From assembly GCA_028708945.1 (NCBI GenBank), contig JAQVXV010000004.1, positions 33,762-97,761 of the forward strand: 64,000 bases of DNA. Direction: 5' to 3'. Origin of the DNA: Bacilli bacterium (GTDB lineage: Bacteria; Bacillota_I; Bacilli_A; RF39; UBA660). The position numbers and the translations under genes were made by a program. Each line of letters begins with the position of its first letter. Position 1 is the stretch's first letter. Positions 56,163 through 64,000 of the stretch are shown here, one piece after another. Under the pieces are notes generated by a model. It was given only the letters and a program-made list of their open reading frames with translations, did not search any database and was not told the DNA's origin.

Positions 56163-57644
56163 ATGAAAAAGAATTATTTTTTTAGCATCCTGTTAACAAT
56201 CATTATATTAACTAGTGGTTGCGTAAGACAAAACTACAATTTTAGTATCGACAAAGATAAAAATATGGATATTTCAGTTATAGTCGCATTAGATTCAGCA
56301 TTCTTTGATGAAGAAGGTATTTCTGATGAAGATGTTCAAAAGGTAAAAGATTTGGGCTTTAAAGTAACTGAATATACCGATGAAAATTATAAAGGAGTTA
56401 TAGCAACTAAGAGAATTAAAAATATAGATAATTATAGCAAAGAAGAAGATGTTCAATTTTTATTAAATACGTTATTCGAAGAAAAAATAGAAAACATAAA
56501 GTTATTTTCAATCAAAAAAGGTATTTTATCTAACAAATATAAGGCATATATCAATTTTGATACAACTGATTTAACAGAACGAGATGAAAATACAGATTAT
56601 AATGATGAATTAGAGACTGAGGAAGATATAGAGTATAGCGAACAAATTGAAACAGATGAAGATCAGTTTGATACGGACCCACAAAAAATATTATCTTATA
56701 TGGATTTAAAATATAGCATAACATTACCTTATGGAAGCATATCTAACAATGCTACAGATGTAAGCGAAGATGGAAAAACATTAACTTGGGATTTCGCTAA
56801 AATAACTGATGAAAAAGGAGAACTAACTCCAATTGAGTATGAATTTGAAATTTATAATTTAACTCTTATTTATATTGCAACAGGTACTGTTGGTTTAATC
56901 GTTTTATTAATAATAGTACTTATTATTAGTAAAAAAGGTAAATCGAAAAAAAATAAAAATTTAGATACAACTAAACCGATTGAAGAAGTGGTAGAAAAAG
57001 AAGAAAATATAGTAACAGCAACACCAATTGTTAATAATGATGATACTATAGAAAACGATATAAATAATCTACCTACAATAGAAAACTTAGGACAAGTTAA
57101 CTTTAATCAAACCGTCAATAATGTTGAACCTATTTCAATCCCTGAAACGCAAGTTCAAACATCTGAAACTTTAGACTTAAATGTCGAAACAAAACCTTTC
57201 TTTGAAGAACCTGTTCAACCCGTCGAGACTTTAAACTTAAATGTTGAGCCTAAACCTTTCTTTGAAGAACCTGTTCAACCTGTTGAAAATTTAAATTTAA
57301 ATGTTGAGCCTAAACCTTTCTTTGAAGAACCTGTTCAACCAGTCGAGACTTTAAACTTAAATGTTGAGCCTAAACCTTTCTTTGAAGAACCTGTTCAACC
57401 TGTTGAGACTTTAAACTTAAATGTTGAGCCTAAACCTTTCTTTGAAGAATCTGTTCAACCCGTTGAAACTTTAGACTTAAATGTTGAGCCTAAACCTTTC
57501 TTTGAAGAATCTGTTCAACCCGTTGAAACTTTAGACTTAAATGTTGAGCCTAAACCTTTCTTTGAAGAATCTGTTCAACCCGTTGAAACTTTAAACTTAA
57601 ATGTTGAGCCTAGCGTTAAAGACATAGACAGTGAAATAAAGTAA
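56163..57644 (+). CDS. Lipoprotein with LppM-like domain and cytoplasmic 20-residue tandem repeats
   Basis: 493 aa. Lipobox LTSGC gives an acylated Cys near residue 20. The external domain (YNFSIDKDKNMDISVIVALD, TYSITLPYGSI-like strands, ISNNATDVSEDGKTLTWDF) resembles DUF3153/LppM. A membrane helix (LIYIATGTVGLIVLLIIVLII, about 236-256) and a Lys-rich stop-transfer segment put the rest in the cytoplasm, which is unusual for a lipoprotein. The last 150 residues are 7.5 near-identical units of ETLNLNVEPKPFFEEPVQPV. GAGGAGGTAAA precedes the ATG. Role unknown; the repeats may bind a partner. Confidence 0.8.
   Translation: MKKNYFFSILLTIIILTSGCVRQNYNFSIDKDKNMDISVIVALDSAFFDEEGISDEDVQKVKDLGFKVTEYTDENYKGVIATKRIKNIDNYSKEEDVQFLLNTLFEEKIENIKLFSIKKGILSNKYKAYINFDTTDLTERDENTDYNDELETEEDIEYSEQIETDEDQFDTDPQKILSYMDLKYSITLPYGSISNNATDVSEDGKTLTWDFAKITDEKGELTPIEYEFEIYNLTLIYIATGTVGLIVLLIIVLIISKKGKSKKNKNLDTTKPIEEVVEKEENIVTATPIVNNDDTIENDINNLPTIENLGQVNFNQTVNNVEPISIPETQVQTSETLDLNVETKPFFEEPVQPVETLNLNVEPKPFFEEPVQPVENLNLNVEPKPFFEEPVQPVETLNLNVEPKPFFEEPVQPVETLNLNVEPKPFFEESVQPVETLDLNVEPKPFFEESVQPVETLDLNVEPKPFFEESVQPVETLNLNVEPSVKDIDSEIK
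57164..57613 (+). repeat. 60-bp in-frame tandem repeat, 7.5 copies
   Basis: Units start at GAAACTTTAGACTTAAATGT and repeat with a period of exactly 60 bases. Units 4-7 are nearly identical, whereas the first units differ by synonymous and a few amino-acid changes (EPV or ESV, N or D). Copy number is expected to vary by slippage or recombination. Confidence 0.95.
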
Positions 57645-57645
57645 T

Positions 57646-57680
57646 AAAAAACTAGAACTAATTTAAGTTCTAGTTTTCTT
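57646..57680. terminator. Bidirectional terminator between the repeat lipoprotein and plsC
   Basis: ACTAGAACT-N6-AGTTCTAGT stem flanked by an A-tract on the left and a T-tract on the right. Confidence 0.8.
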
Positions 57681-58257
57681 TTGTTATTAATGTTTCTATT
57701 TCCATTCTTAATTTTTCATTAGCCTCTTCTAATGTCATTCCATCAGTTTTAAATGGCTTTCCAATTTTGAAAACTAAATTTTTGCTTCTAAATTTGTAAT
57801 CCCCAACAACTCCAACTGGTACAATAGAAGCATTAGTTTTACTTGCCATCGAAACAGCACCAAATTTAAAAGGTAATAACAGATCTTTAGTTTTATTTCT
57901 AGTACCTTCTGGAAATAAACCAATTGCTCCGTTATTTTTTAATATTTCAATAGCCGCATCTTTAGCCTCTTTATCTTGGATTTGTCTATTTACTGAAATG
58001 CAACCAGCAAATTTAAAAAACCAGGCAAATTTACCATCAAAATACTCTTTTTTTGCCATATATCTTATTACTCTCTTAGTTGCTAGTATTGGACCGCATT
58101 GATCATATAAATGTTTGTGATTCCCACATATTAATATAGGCCCACTTTTAGGAATATTTTCCTTACCAACTATTTTAGGATTATAATAAACTTTAAATAC
58201 TACTCCTAAAATTGGTTTTATTAACTTATATCCTATAGGATCTTTAATCTTCGCCAT
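57670..58257 (-). CDS. plsC: 1-acyl-sn-glycerol-3-phosphate acyltransferase
   Basis: 195 aa. Adds the second acyl chain to lysophosphatidic acid, making phosphatidic acid. Motif I NHKHLYD (H-x4-D in GNHKHLYDQCGP) and motif III FPEGTRNKT, with the intermediate GCISVNRQ motif, are all present. The short N-terminus has one amphipathic/hydrophobic segment (IKPILGVVFKVYY). AAAGGAGAAT precedes the ATG. It stands alone between two convergent or divergent genes. Confidence 0.93.
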   Translation of the reverse strand: MAKIKDPIGYKLIKPILGVVFKVYYNPKIVGKENIPKSGPILICGNHKHLYDQCGPILATKRVIRYMAKKEYFDGKFAWFFKFAGCISVNRQIQDKEAKDAAIEILKNNGAIGLFPEGTRNKTKDLLLPFKFGAVSMASKTNASIVPVGVVGDYKFRSKNLVFKIGKPFKTDGMTLEEANEKLRMEIETLITKEN

Positions 58258-58451
58258 TAATATTCTCCTTTAAAATTTATGAAATTACCTTGTTTTTATG
58301 ATTATATATTATAAAGTTTTCCATATAATTATATCATAATGTAACTTATTTATATATATATTAATTTTTAAAAATTATTAAAAATTATTAAGAATCTATG
58401 AAATAACTTTCTAATATTGTTTGAATATACTAAAATGAAAGGAGAATAATT
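58258..58451. other. Intergenic region between plsC and the solute-binding protein gene
   Basis: About 194 bases of A/T-rich sequence with repeated AAAATTATT. I found no riboswitch core (no TPP-type CTGAGA) and no clear promoter, although several TATAAT-like strings occur on both strands. Confidence 0.5.
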
Positions 58452-59441
58452 TTGAAAAAAATATTATTGTTATGTTCGATTTTAGTTGTATTTTTAGTTA
58501 GTGGATATTTTGCATTTTTTCACGAAAAGAAAACAGATTTAACTAAAGTAAAAGTTGCCGAGGTAACTCACAGTATATTCTATGCTCCACAATATGTTGC
58601 CCATAAATTAGGATATTTTAAAGATGAAGGGTTAGATGTTGAACTAATTCTTGTCAGCGGTGCAGATAAAGTATCGGCAGCAGTATTGTCAGGAGATGTA
58701 AATATTGGTTTTTGTGGAAGCGAGGCAAGTATTTACATTTACAATCAAGGGGAAAAAGATTATTTAGTCAATTTTGCCGGATTAACTAAAAGAGATGGTT
58801 CTTTTATAGTATCAAGAAAAAAGCATGATAATTTCGACATAAAAGATCTTAAAGGCAAATATGTTATTGGAGGAAGAGCTGGAGGAATGCCTGAAATGAC
58901 TTTTGAATGGGCATTAAAACAAAATGGAATTGATCCTAAAAAAGATTTAACAATCGATACAAGTATTGCATTTCCAGCAATGGGTGGTGCTTTCATAAGT
59001 GGAATTGGTGATTTTGTTACTTTATTTGAACCAAATGCCTTACAACTTGAAAAAGAGGGACTAGGATATGTAGTTGCGTCTGTTGGAGAATATGGAGGAG
59101 TTGTTCCTTACACTGCTTATAGTTCTAAAAAAAGTTACATTGAAGATAATCCCGATATAATTGAAGGGTTTTCTAAAGGAATTCAAAGAGGTTTAGACTA
59201 TGTGCACAGTCACTCAGATGAAGAAGTTGCACAAACTATTTTAGATTATTTCCCCGATTCATCTTTAAACGATATAACAAAAATTGTTAAAAGATATCGA
59301 GATATTGATTCATGGTTTACTACAACATATATAACTGAAGATAACTTTAACCATGTTCAAAATATCGCCGAAAGTGCTGGCGAATTAGACAAACGTGCTC
59401 CATATAGTAAATTAGTAAACACAAATTTTGCACAAAAATAA
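58452..59441 (+). CDS. ABC transporter substrate-binding protein, SsuA/ThiY/NMT1-like
   Basis: 329 aa starting at TTG with AAAGGAGAAT upstream. After a hydrophobic N-terminal segment comes an NMT1/THI5-like binding domain (FYAPQYVAHKLGYFKDEGLDVEL, VSAAVLSGDVNIGFCGSEAS, GGRAGGMPEMTFEWALKQNG). The N-terminal core LLLCSILVVFLVSGYFAFF lacks a lipobox Cys at the expected place, so it may be held by an uncleaved helix. The related ATPase and permease genes are 2.3 kb to the right, separated by an LtaS-like gene and a dead ogt. Substrate (sulfonate, pyrimidine or other) cannot be told. Confidence 0.85.
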   Translation: MKKILLLCSILVVFLVSGYFAFFHEKKTDLTKVKVAEVTHSIFYAPQYVAHKLGYFKDEGLDVELILVSGADKVSAAVLSGDVNIGFCGSEASIYIYNQGEKDYLVNFAGLTKRDGSFIVSRKKHDNFDIKDLKGKYVIGGRAGGMPEMTFEWALKQNGIDPKKDLTIDTSIAFPAMGGAFISGIGDFVTLFEPNALQLEKEGLGYVVASVGEYGGVVPYTAYSSKKSYIEDNPDIIEGFSKGIQRGLDYVHSHSDEEVAQTILDYFPDSSLNDITKIVKRYRDIDSWFTTTYITEDNFNHVQNIAESAGELDKRAPYSKLVNTNFAQK

Positions 59442-59465
59442 AAAAGATATTAAATATCTTTTTAA
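59440..59465. terminator. Bidirectional terminator after the solute-binding protein gene
   Basis: AAAAAGATAT-TAA-ATATCTTTTT, a near-perfect palindrome ending in T; it serves the convergent LtaS-like gene too. Confidence 0.75.
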
Positions 59466-59467
59466 TT

Positions 59468-61273
59468 TTAAAAATTATTTATATAGTAATATTGTATTTT
59501 TTTATAGTCGATTAACGAGTTATCTTTAAATATAGAAAAATTTTCACTTATATTGTTATTAATAACTGGGACATTTTTTTTCATTTTAGTAATAAACTGC
59601 ATATATTCGTTTCCTTCATATCCTAAATATTCAAATAATTCAGGCATTAAATAATTAGGACTAACAGTATTTCCTTGACCTTTAAAATCTTTATTCAACC
59701 TTTTTTTAGCGCTCTGATTTCCCCATATAAGATAAGGAACACTATAATAATTCATAAATCCTTCTTCAGTGGATAAATCTAAATCAATTTCTAACATTTT
59801 ATAACCAGCATTACCAACTCCAAATCCAGGATTATGATCTCCAAATAGTAATATTGCTACTGGTTCTTCGACAGATTCAAAATAATTTATAAGTTCTGTT
59901 ATAGCTTGATTTGTTTTGTCTATTCCCATAAAATAATTATTGACAATTTTGTATGTAGATTCATCATATTTTTCTTTATTCTTAATATAATTAATTCCAT
60001 TATCAATTATACCAGTATTTTGTTTTTCATAAGGTCCATGATTTTGATATGTAACAGAAAAATTAAAATAAGGGTTTTTTCTCTTTGAATTATTTTCAAA
60101 TCCTTTTATAATTTCTTTTATAAAATCATTATCCATTAAAAATTCTTTATCTTGAGATTTGTATTTGTTTTCAAAATAGTCATAATTATCAAACCCAAGA
60201 TTTATATTTACATTTCTTCGATTATAAAACCATCCAAATATTGGGTGCATAGCCTCGGTATAATATCCTTGATTTCTTAAATACCATATAAATGAATTGG
60301 TTGGTTTTAAGTATTGATTATGTAAAAAATTCCCGGTCAAAAAAGCTCTTTCAGTATCGATCGTACCACCAGCAAAAACATTTGAAATTAAAGTTCCATG
60401 ATATGATTGAGAGACAATTTTATGAAAATCCTCATAAATATCTTTTTCAAACTCTATATTTTTATATTTAGAAAAATCATTATAAGCTTCTAACATAATA
60501 GCAATTATATTGATTTTTTTATCTTCTTCAATATTTTTATTCGAATATAATTTTAATGTATCTGTAACTTCACTTTCATTATAACCCTCTGGTTTTGGAT
60601 AAACATAGACTTTGCTACTATTAATAAAAGCATAAACAAATCCTCTTATTTGAAATTTTTGTGTTTGACTCATTTTATTAATAATTGACTCATAACCTAG
60701 TTTATTATATAATTTTTCATTTGTATATAAAGCCCTATAACTTACTATTCCAACTAAAATAATAACAAAGATTATTGGTATTTTAAATTTAAAAACAATT
60801 TTTTTAGTTTTAATAAATAATAATAAAACAGTCATTAAAATATATATAATCAATATTAGGATCACAAATATATCTAATGTTATCTTATAAGTTTCAGTCA
60901 TTTTTGTTGCCTCAAAAAAAAGGCCGATGTCTTCAAATATAAATGGGAAATCACGGAATATTATTTTATATTTGTTGATAAGAGATGCTATTATAAATAT
61001 AAATGTTGTTAGAAAATAACTAACCCATAACCTATTACACAGTATATATAATAAATAAAGTAATAAAATAATAGGCAATAAATTTAAAAATAGTAAAGTA
61101 GGGCTCAAAAAATAAGAGGCAATATACTTTAAATTAATATTCGGATTAGTAAAGCAAAAGGTTCCTAGCATAATAGTACCACTTAAAACAAAAATTAATA
61201 AACCAGTAAATAAAGAGGATTTTTCAGTAAATTCACTGATTTTATTTATAACTTTTTTTATTAATTGTATCAA
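59468..61273 (-). CDS. Lipoteichoic acid synthase-like membrane sulfatase-family enzyme
   Basis: About 601 aa. Five transmembrane helices occupy the first 190 residues (for example LFTGLLIFVLSGTIMLGTFC, LLFLNLLPIILLLYLLYIL), followed by an extracellular alkaline-phosphatase/sulfatase-type domain: IAIMLEAYNDFSKY (metal-binding Glu), AGGTIDTERAFLTG (likely nucleophile Thr), NRRNVNINLGFDNYDYF, YQNHGPYE and LFGDHNPGFG (metal-binding Asp and His). It probably polymerises glycerol phosphate on a glycolipid or modifies a wall polymer. The TTG at 61273 has AGGTGG five bases upstream. No second copy is in the window. Exact polymer unknown. Confidence 0.87.
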   Translation of the reverse strand: MIQLIKKVINKISEFTEKSSLFTGLLIFVLSGTIMLGTFCFTNPNINLKYIASYFLSPTLLFLNLLPIILLLYLLYILCNRLWVSYFLTTFIFIIASLINKYKIIFRDFPFIFEDIGLFFEATKMTETYKITLDIFVILILIIYILMTVLLLFIKTKKIVFKFKIPIIFVIILVGIVSYRALYTNEKLYNKLGYESIINKMSQTQKFQIRGFVYAFINSSKVYVYPKPEGYNESEVTDTLKLYSNKNIEEDKKINIIAIMLEAYNDFSKYKNIEFEKDIYEDFHKIVSQSYHGTLISNVFAGGTIDTERAFLTGNFLHNQYLKPTNSFIWYLRNQGYYTEAMHPIFGWFYNRRNVNINLGFDNYDYFENKYKSQDKEFLMDNDFIKEIIKGFENNSKRKNPYFNFSVTYQNHGPYEKQNTGIIDNGINYIKNKEKYDESTYKIVNNYFMGIDKTNQAITELINYFESVEEPVAILLFGDHNPGFGVGNAGYKMLEIDLDLSTEEGFMNYYSVPYLIWGNQSAKKRLNKDFKGQGNTVSPNYLMPELFEYLGYEGNEYMQFITKMKKNVPVINNNISENFSIFKDNSLIDYKKIQYYYINNF

Positions 61274-61359
61274 AAGAACCACCTAAACCTAACTATTTTT
61301 AATTGTATGTCAAAATATATTATACATAAATTTTAGATTATTGTCTATTATTTTTATAT

Positions 61360-61640
61360 CTAGTTTCTTTCATAGTCTAATAAATTCTTTTTCATTTCTA
61401 AGTCACCACTATAACCCCTTAATTCACCTTTTTTCCTATAACTCTATGACAAGGAAATATTATAAGAATAGGGTTTTTTGATATTGCATTAAAAACAGCC
61501 CTATATTTCCTACTCTAATGCAATCTCAAAATATGACTTAGTACAACCATATTTAATCATTATAACTCGATTCCAAACTTTTTTAAATTAGTACCTATTA
61601 AATCAAATTCTACATCAAAAACTTCTTTTTTTATTATAAC
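61360..61640 (-). pseudogene. ogt: Decayed methylated-DNA-protein-cysteine methyltransferase (ogt-like)
   Basis: Reading the minus strand with breaks, TKSYFEIALE, then YRAVFNAISKNPILIIFPCHRVIGK and GELRGYSGDLEMKKNLLDYE followed by a stop, match the C-terminal domain of Ogt/MGMT in order, including the active-site PCHRV. In-frame stops (TAG after IALE, another 6 bases later) and a frameshift after VIGKK interrupt it, and the N-terminal half is missing or unrecognisable. It repaired O6-alkylguanine before decay. It lies in an otherwise empty gap of about 450 bases. Confidence 0.85.
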
Positions 61641-61729
61641 AACTAAGCATTAAATAATATATGTTTTTATGTTACTGGTTTTTCCTATACATTTATATTC
61701 CGTTCGCATAATATATTTTAGGTGATTTG

Positions 61730-62476
61730 ATGAATGAAATACTAAAAATCGAGAATTTAAAAAAAATATACCATACTAAAGATAATGAAATATTAGCAGT
61801 CAAAGACTTTTCAATAACAATAAACAAAGGGGAATTCATTGCTATCGTTGGTCCTAGCGGATGTGGAAAATCAACTATATTATCAATTTTAGCTAATTTA
61901 GAGCAAAAATCAGATGGTCGAATTATAATGGATCAAAACATTAAATTAGGTTATATGTTACAACAGGACTGCCTTTTTAATTGGAGAACAATTTATAACA
62001 ATTGTGTATTAGGACTTGAGTTAAATAATGAATTAACAGAAAAAAATAAAAAAAGAGTTTTAGCTCTATTAAATAAATATGGCTTAAAAGACTTTATAAA
62101 CAGCCATCCTGCCACTTTATCAGGAGGTATGAGGCAAAGAGTAGCCTTAATTAGAACTTTAGCCACAACCCCCGATATATTGCTTTTAGACGAACCCTTC
62201 TCAGCATTAGATTATCAAACTAGATTAGCAGTTTCTGACGATGTTTATAACATTATAAAAAAAGAAGACAAAACTACTATAATGGTTACACACGATATAG
62301 CCGAGGCTATTAGTATGGCAGACAAAATCATTGTTTTAACCAAAAGACCCGGCGAGATCAAAAGCATCCACAATATTGAATTAAGTGAAAAATCAACTCC
62401 AATTGCAAACAGGAAAGCAAAAGAATTCAGTTATTATTATGACTTAATATGGAAAGAGATTGATTACCATGTATAG
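61730..62476 (+). CDS. ABC transporter ATP-binding protein, SsuB/TauB-like
   Basis: About 248 aa. Walker A GPSGCGKST (about 40-48), Q-loop MLQQDCLFNWRT, signature LSGGMRQRVAL, Walker B LLLDEPFSALD and H-loop VTHDIAEA. The LFNWRT variant and EPFSALDYQTR are characteristic of nitrate/sulfonate/pyrimidine-precursor importers. ATG at 61730 follows AGGTGAT; a TTG directly before it is an alternative. The permease overlaps its end by 8 bases. It pairs most likely with the binding protein at 58.5 kb. Confidence 0.92.
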   Translation: MNEILKIENLKKIYHTKDNEILAVKDFSITINKGEFIAIVGPSGCGKSTILSILANLEQKSDGRIIMDQNIKLGYMLQQDCLFNWRTIYNNCVLGLELNNELTEKNKKRVLALLNKYGLKDFINSHPATLSGGMRQRVALIRTLATTPDILLLDEPFSALDYQTRLAVSDDVYNIIKKEDKTTIMVTHDIAEAISMADKIIVLTKRPGEIKSIHNIELSEKSTPIANRKAKEFSYYYDLIWKEIDYHV

Positions 62477-63260
62477 TAAAGAACATTCGAAATACTTGAA
62501 AAAAATAAAGTTTGAAAAAATTATTGTTTTTTTGCTACAAATATTAATAGTAATTGCTTTTTTTGCAATATGGCAATTATTATCTGATAATAACCTAATT
62601 AATACTTTTGTTACGTCTAATCCTAATAGAGTTGTACAAACACTTAAAAATTTACATCAAAATAATGATTTATATATTCATATTTTTACTACGGTATATG
62701 AAACCTTAATAAGTTTTTCACTAGGTACCTTTATTGGAATTGTCATAGCTGCTATTTTATGGTGGAATAAGTTTTTATCTAAAGTTTTAGAACCTTATTT
62801 AATAATTTTAAATAGTCTCCCTAAAGTAGCATTAGGTCCTATTATTATCATCTGGTTAGGCGCTAAAACATTTTCAATTATTTTTATGGCTTTATTAATT
62901 TCGACTATAGTAGCGATTATTAATGTATTAAGAGGCTTTAATGAAACAGATCCTATTAAGATGAAATTAATGAAATCTTTAAAAGCGAGTAAAGCTCAAA
63001 TATTTTTTAAATTAGTACTCCCTAGTAGTTTTAATAATATTGTCAGCGCTTTAAAAATAAATGTCAGTATGTCTTTAATAGGAGTTATTACAGGTGAATT
63101 CTTAGTATCTAAAAGAGGAATCGGCTATTTAATAATGTATGGTTCTCAAGTTTTTAACTTGAATTTAGTAATAACTGGAATTTTAATTTTAGCTTTTGTT
63201 TCAGCAATTATGTATTACTTTGTATATTATGTCGAAAAAAAACTAATCAAAAATGATTAA
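62469..63260 (+). CDS. ABC transporter permease, SsuC/TauC-like
   Basis: About 263 aa with six helices (VFLLQILIVIAFFAIWQLL, LISFSLGTFIGIVIAAIL, VALGPIIIIWLGAKTFSIIF). The EAA-type cytoplasmic loop appears as SLKASKAQIFFKLVLPSSFN. It forms the membrane channel of the importer. Typical length for BPD_transp_1 permeases of the sulfonate/thiamine-precursor group. A terminator follows. ATG at 62469 is preferred to an upstream TTG. Confidence 0.92.
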   Translation: MYSKEHSKYLKKIKFEKIIVFLLQILIVIAFFAIWQLLSDNNLINTFVTSNPNRVVQTLKNLHQNNDLYIHIFTTVYETLISFSLGTFIGIVIAAILWWNKFLSKVLEPYLIILNSLPKVALGPIIIIWLGAKTFSIIFMALLISTIVAIINVLRGFNETDPIKMKLMKSLKASKAQIFFKLVLPSSFNNIVSALKINVSMSLIGVITGEFLVSKRGIGYLIMYGSQVFNLNLVITGILILAFVSAIMYYFVYYVEKKLIKND

Positions 63261-63283
63261 TTATAGATAAAATTCCTACTTGA

Positions 63284-63330
63284 AAGAGCAATTTACCAAT
63301 TTTAAATATTGGAAAAATGCTCTTATTTTA
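63284..63330 (+). terminator. Terminator of the SsuBC-like operon
   Basis: AAGAGCA ... TGCTCTT outer stem with an inner CCAAT/ATTGG stem, followed by ATTTTATT, 24 bases after the permease stop. Confidence 0.7.
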
Positions 63331-63400
63331 TTGTGTTATTTAAAATTAAATGATAAGATAAAATTGCAAATATATAATATAATAAGTGAGGAGGAATGAA

Positions 63401-63844
63401 ATGAAAAAAGTGTTATTTAGTTTTTCTGTTTTTGTAGCATTGTTCATTATTGCAGGTTTTACTGCCAATGCTTTATCATATGATACAAAAACTTTTTCTA
63501 ACATAACTATACCTTCGTATTCTGGTTCTTATACCTCGTCCACTTTAGTGAAAGAGGAAATTAGTAAACAGTATGCGATTGATTATTATCAAGATAAAGC
63601 TGTTCAAGCTAGAGTTTATGGCAGAAATATACTCGGTAGTTCTACCGGATATAGTAATTGAAAAAATTTACCAAAGAATAGTTTTGTTGGAATCGGCGAT
63701 TTAACTGGTTCAAATACATATGGTGTAATGGATTATGATGCAACAAAAATTCAAATAAAAGCAAAAAATTGGAGTGTTTTTTCTTTTCAGTTTTGGGGAC
63801 AATGGATTCCTGAAGAAACTGTTTATAATTATTTGTATAATTAA
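63401..63844 (+). pseudogene. Secreted protein of the ABC cassette (copy 2), interrupted by TGA at a Trp position
   Basis: The frame from ATG 63401 (GAGGAGGAATGA before it) to TAA 63842 has 148 codons, the same length as copy 1 counted from its first ATG, and aligns with it throughout: signal peptide, NITIPS, ARVYGRNILG, SNTYGV, FSFQFWGQWIP. Codon 87 is TGA (63659-63661) exactly where copy 1 has Trp (SNWKILPKN against SN*KNLPKN). All later Trp codons in the frame are TGG. Thus it is either a recent nonsense mutation, with an 86-residue product, or a readthrough site. The rest of the gene shows no decay, which argues that the event is recent. Confidence 0.75.
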
Positions 63845-63906
63845 AAATATGTAGTATGTAGTAATGTTGTAGCTATATATTTGCATTTAATTATGGGAGT
63901 GATAAA

Positions 63907-64000
63907 ATGAAAAAATCTTTTAAGGAGAATAAATTGTTTTTTATAGTATTTGTAGTGTTATTATTAGGAGCAATTTATGTAGCAATAAAATATGGTATAG
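63907..64000 (+). CDS. Cassette membrane protein 1, copy 2 (cut by window edge)
   Basis: Only the first 31 codons are present: a basic start, KENKLFFIVFVVLLLGAIYV helix and AIKYGI. It matches the start of the membrane protein at 40134-41033 (KENKLFLVVFLFLISIG, VIRYKI). GGGAGTGATAAA precedes the ATG. It shows that the second secreted-protein gene is also followed by a transporter subunit. Confidence 0.75.
   Translation, partial: MKKSFKENKLFFIVFVVLLLGAIYVAIKYGI

Noticed and set aside
58258..58451. TPP or other riboswitch before the NMT1-like binding protein
   Set aside because: The conserved cores of known riboswitches are not visible in this AT-rich stretch.

Overview
The window is an AT-rich (roughly 28% GC by eye) chromosomal segment of a low-GC Gram-positive bacterium. 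PolC, RNA polymerase delta, GpsB, HrcA/CIRCE, class B RNase P RNA and a LexA (CGAAC-type) box point to Bacillota, class Bacilli. Spo0A and the small acid-soluble spore protein SspI say the lineage forms spores or recently did. NrdDG (oxygen-sensitive ribonucleotide reductase), dockerin/GLUG surface proteins and pseudopilin-like proteins suggest an uncultured anaerobic, probably gut-associated Bacilli lineage near Erysipelotrichales/RF39; this placement is inference. The standard code fits: TGG is used for Trp and TGA terminates several genes. No tRNA, rRNA, CRISPR array, transposase or integrase was recognised.

Layout. 1-2.1 kb: recA (partial, with SOS promoter), pgsA, a rodZ/ymfM-like gene, rnpB and gpsB, an order like that of Bacillus. 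2.1-9.5 kb: a surface module of a papain-like protease ending in a dockerin, a membrane-anchored protein starting with a cohesin-like domain, and a long coiled-coil protein with a zinc ribbon. 9.6-11.6 kb: an envelope operon (lipoprotein, acidic protein, DUF948, YtxH). 11.7-15.6 kb: trmB, a Met-Gly-Pro repeat protein, DUF2207/LemA and sspI. 15.6-22 kb: heat-shock operon hrcA-grpE-dnaK-pepF-dnaJ with promoter and CIRCE. 22-26.6 kb: UPF0316, mraY, nrdD-nrdG. 27.4-33.3 kb: polC preceded by a truncated polC paralogue keeping only the N-terminal domain and the proofreading exonuclease. 33.3-36 kb: prfA-prmC, rpoE, DUF1934.

36-43 kb: a class A PBP and a lipid kinase gene, convergent, are separated by a 3.6 kb cassette (ABC ATPase, three membrane proteins, one secreted protein) bounded by an exact 33-bp direct repeat that holds the 3' ends of both flanking genes. 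A second copy of the cassette begins at 63.4 kb in the opposite orientation and runs off the window; its secreted-protein gene carries TGA exactly where the first copy has Trp.

42.5-50 kb: spo0A (with tandem 0A boxes upstream) and an operon-like run ligA, a PflA-derived mini-protein, a LamG pseudopilin, pgk, a glycosyltransferase and tpiA. 50-52.2 kb: a large pseudopilin-like protein whose 3' end has foreign base composition and resembles a diversity-generating-retroelement target. 52.3-59.4 kb: galU, pcrA, a HAD hydrolase, a lipoprotein with 60-bp tandem repeats, plsC and a solute-binding protein. 59.4-64 kb: an LTA-synthase-like enzyme, a decayed ogt gene, an SsuB/SsuC-type ABC transporter and the second cassette.

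The leads I rate highest are the PolC-NTD/exonuclease mini-protein, the repeat-bounded secreted-protein/ABC cassette, the DGR-like pilin tail and the cohesin-dockerin protease pair.
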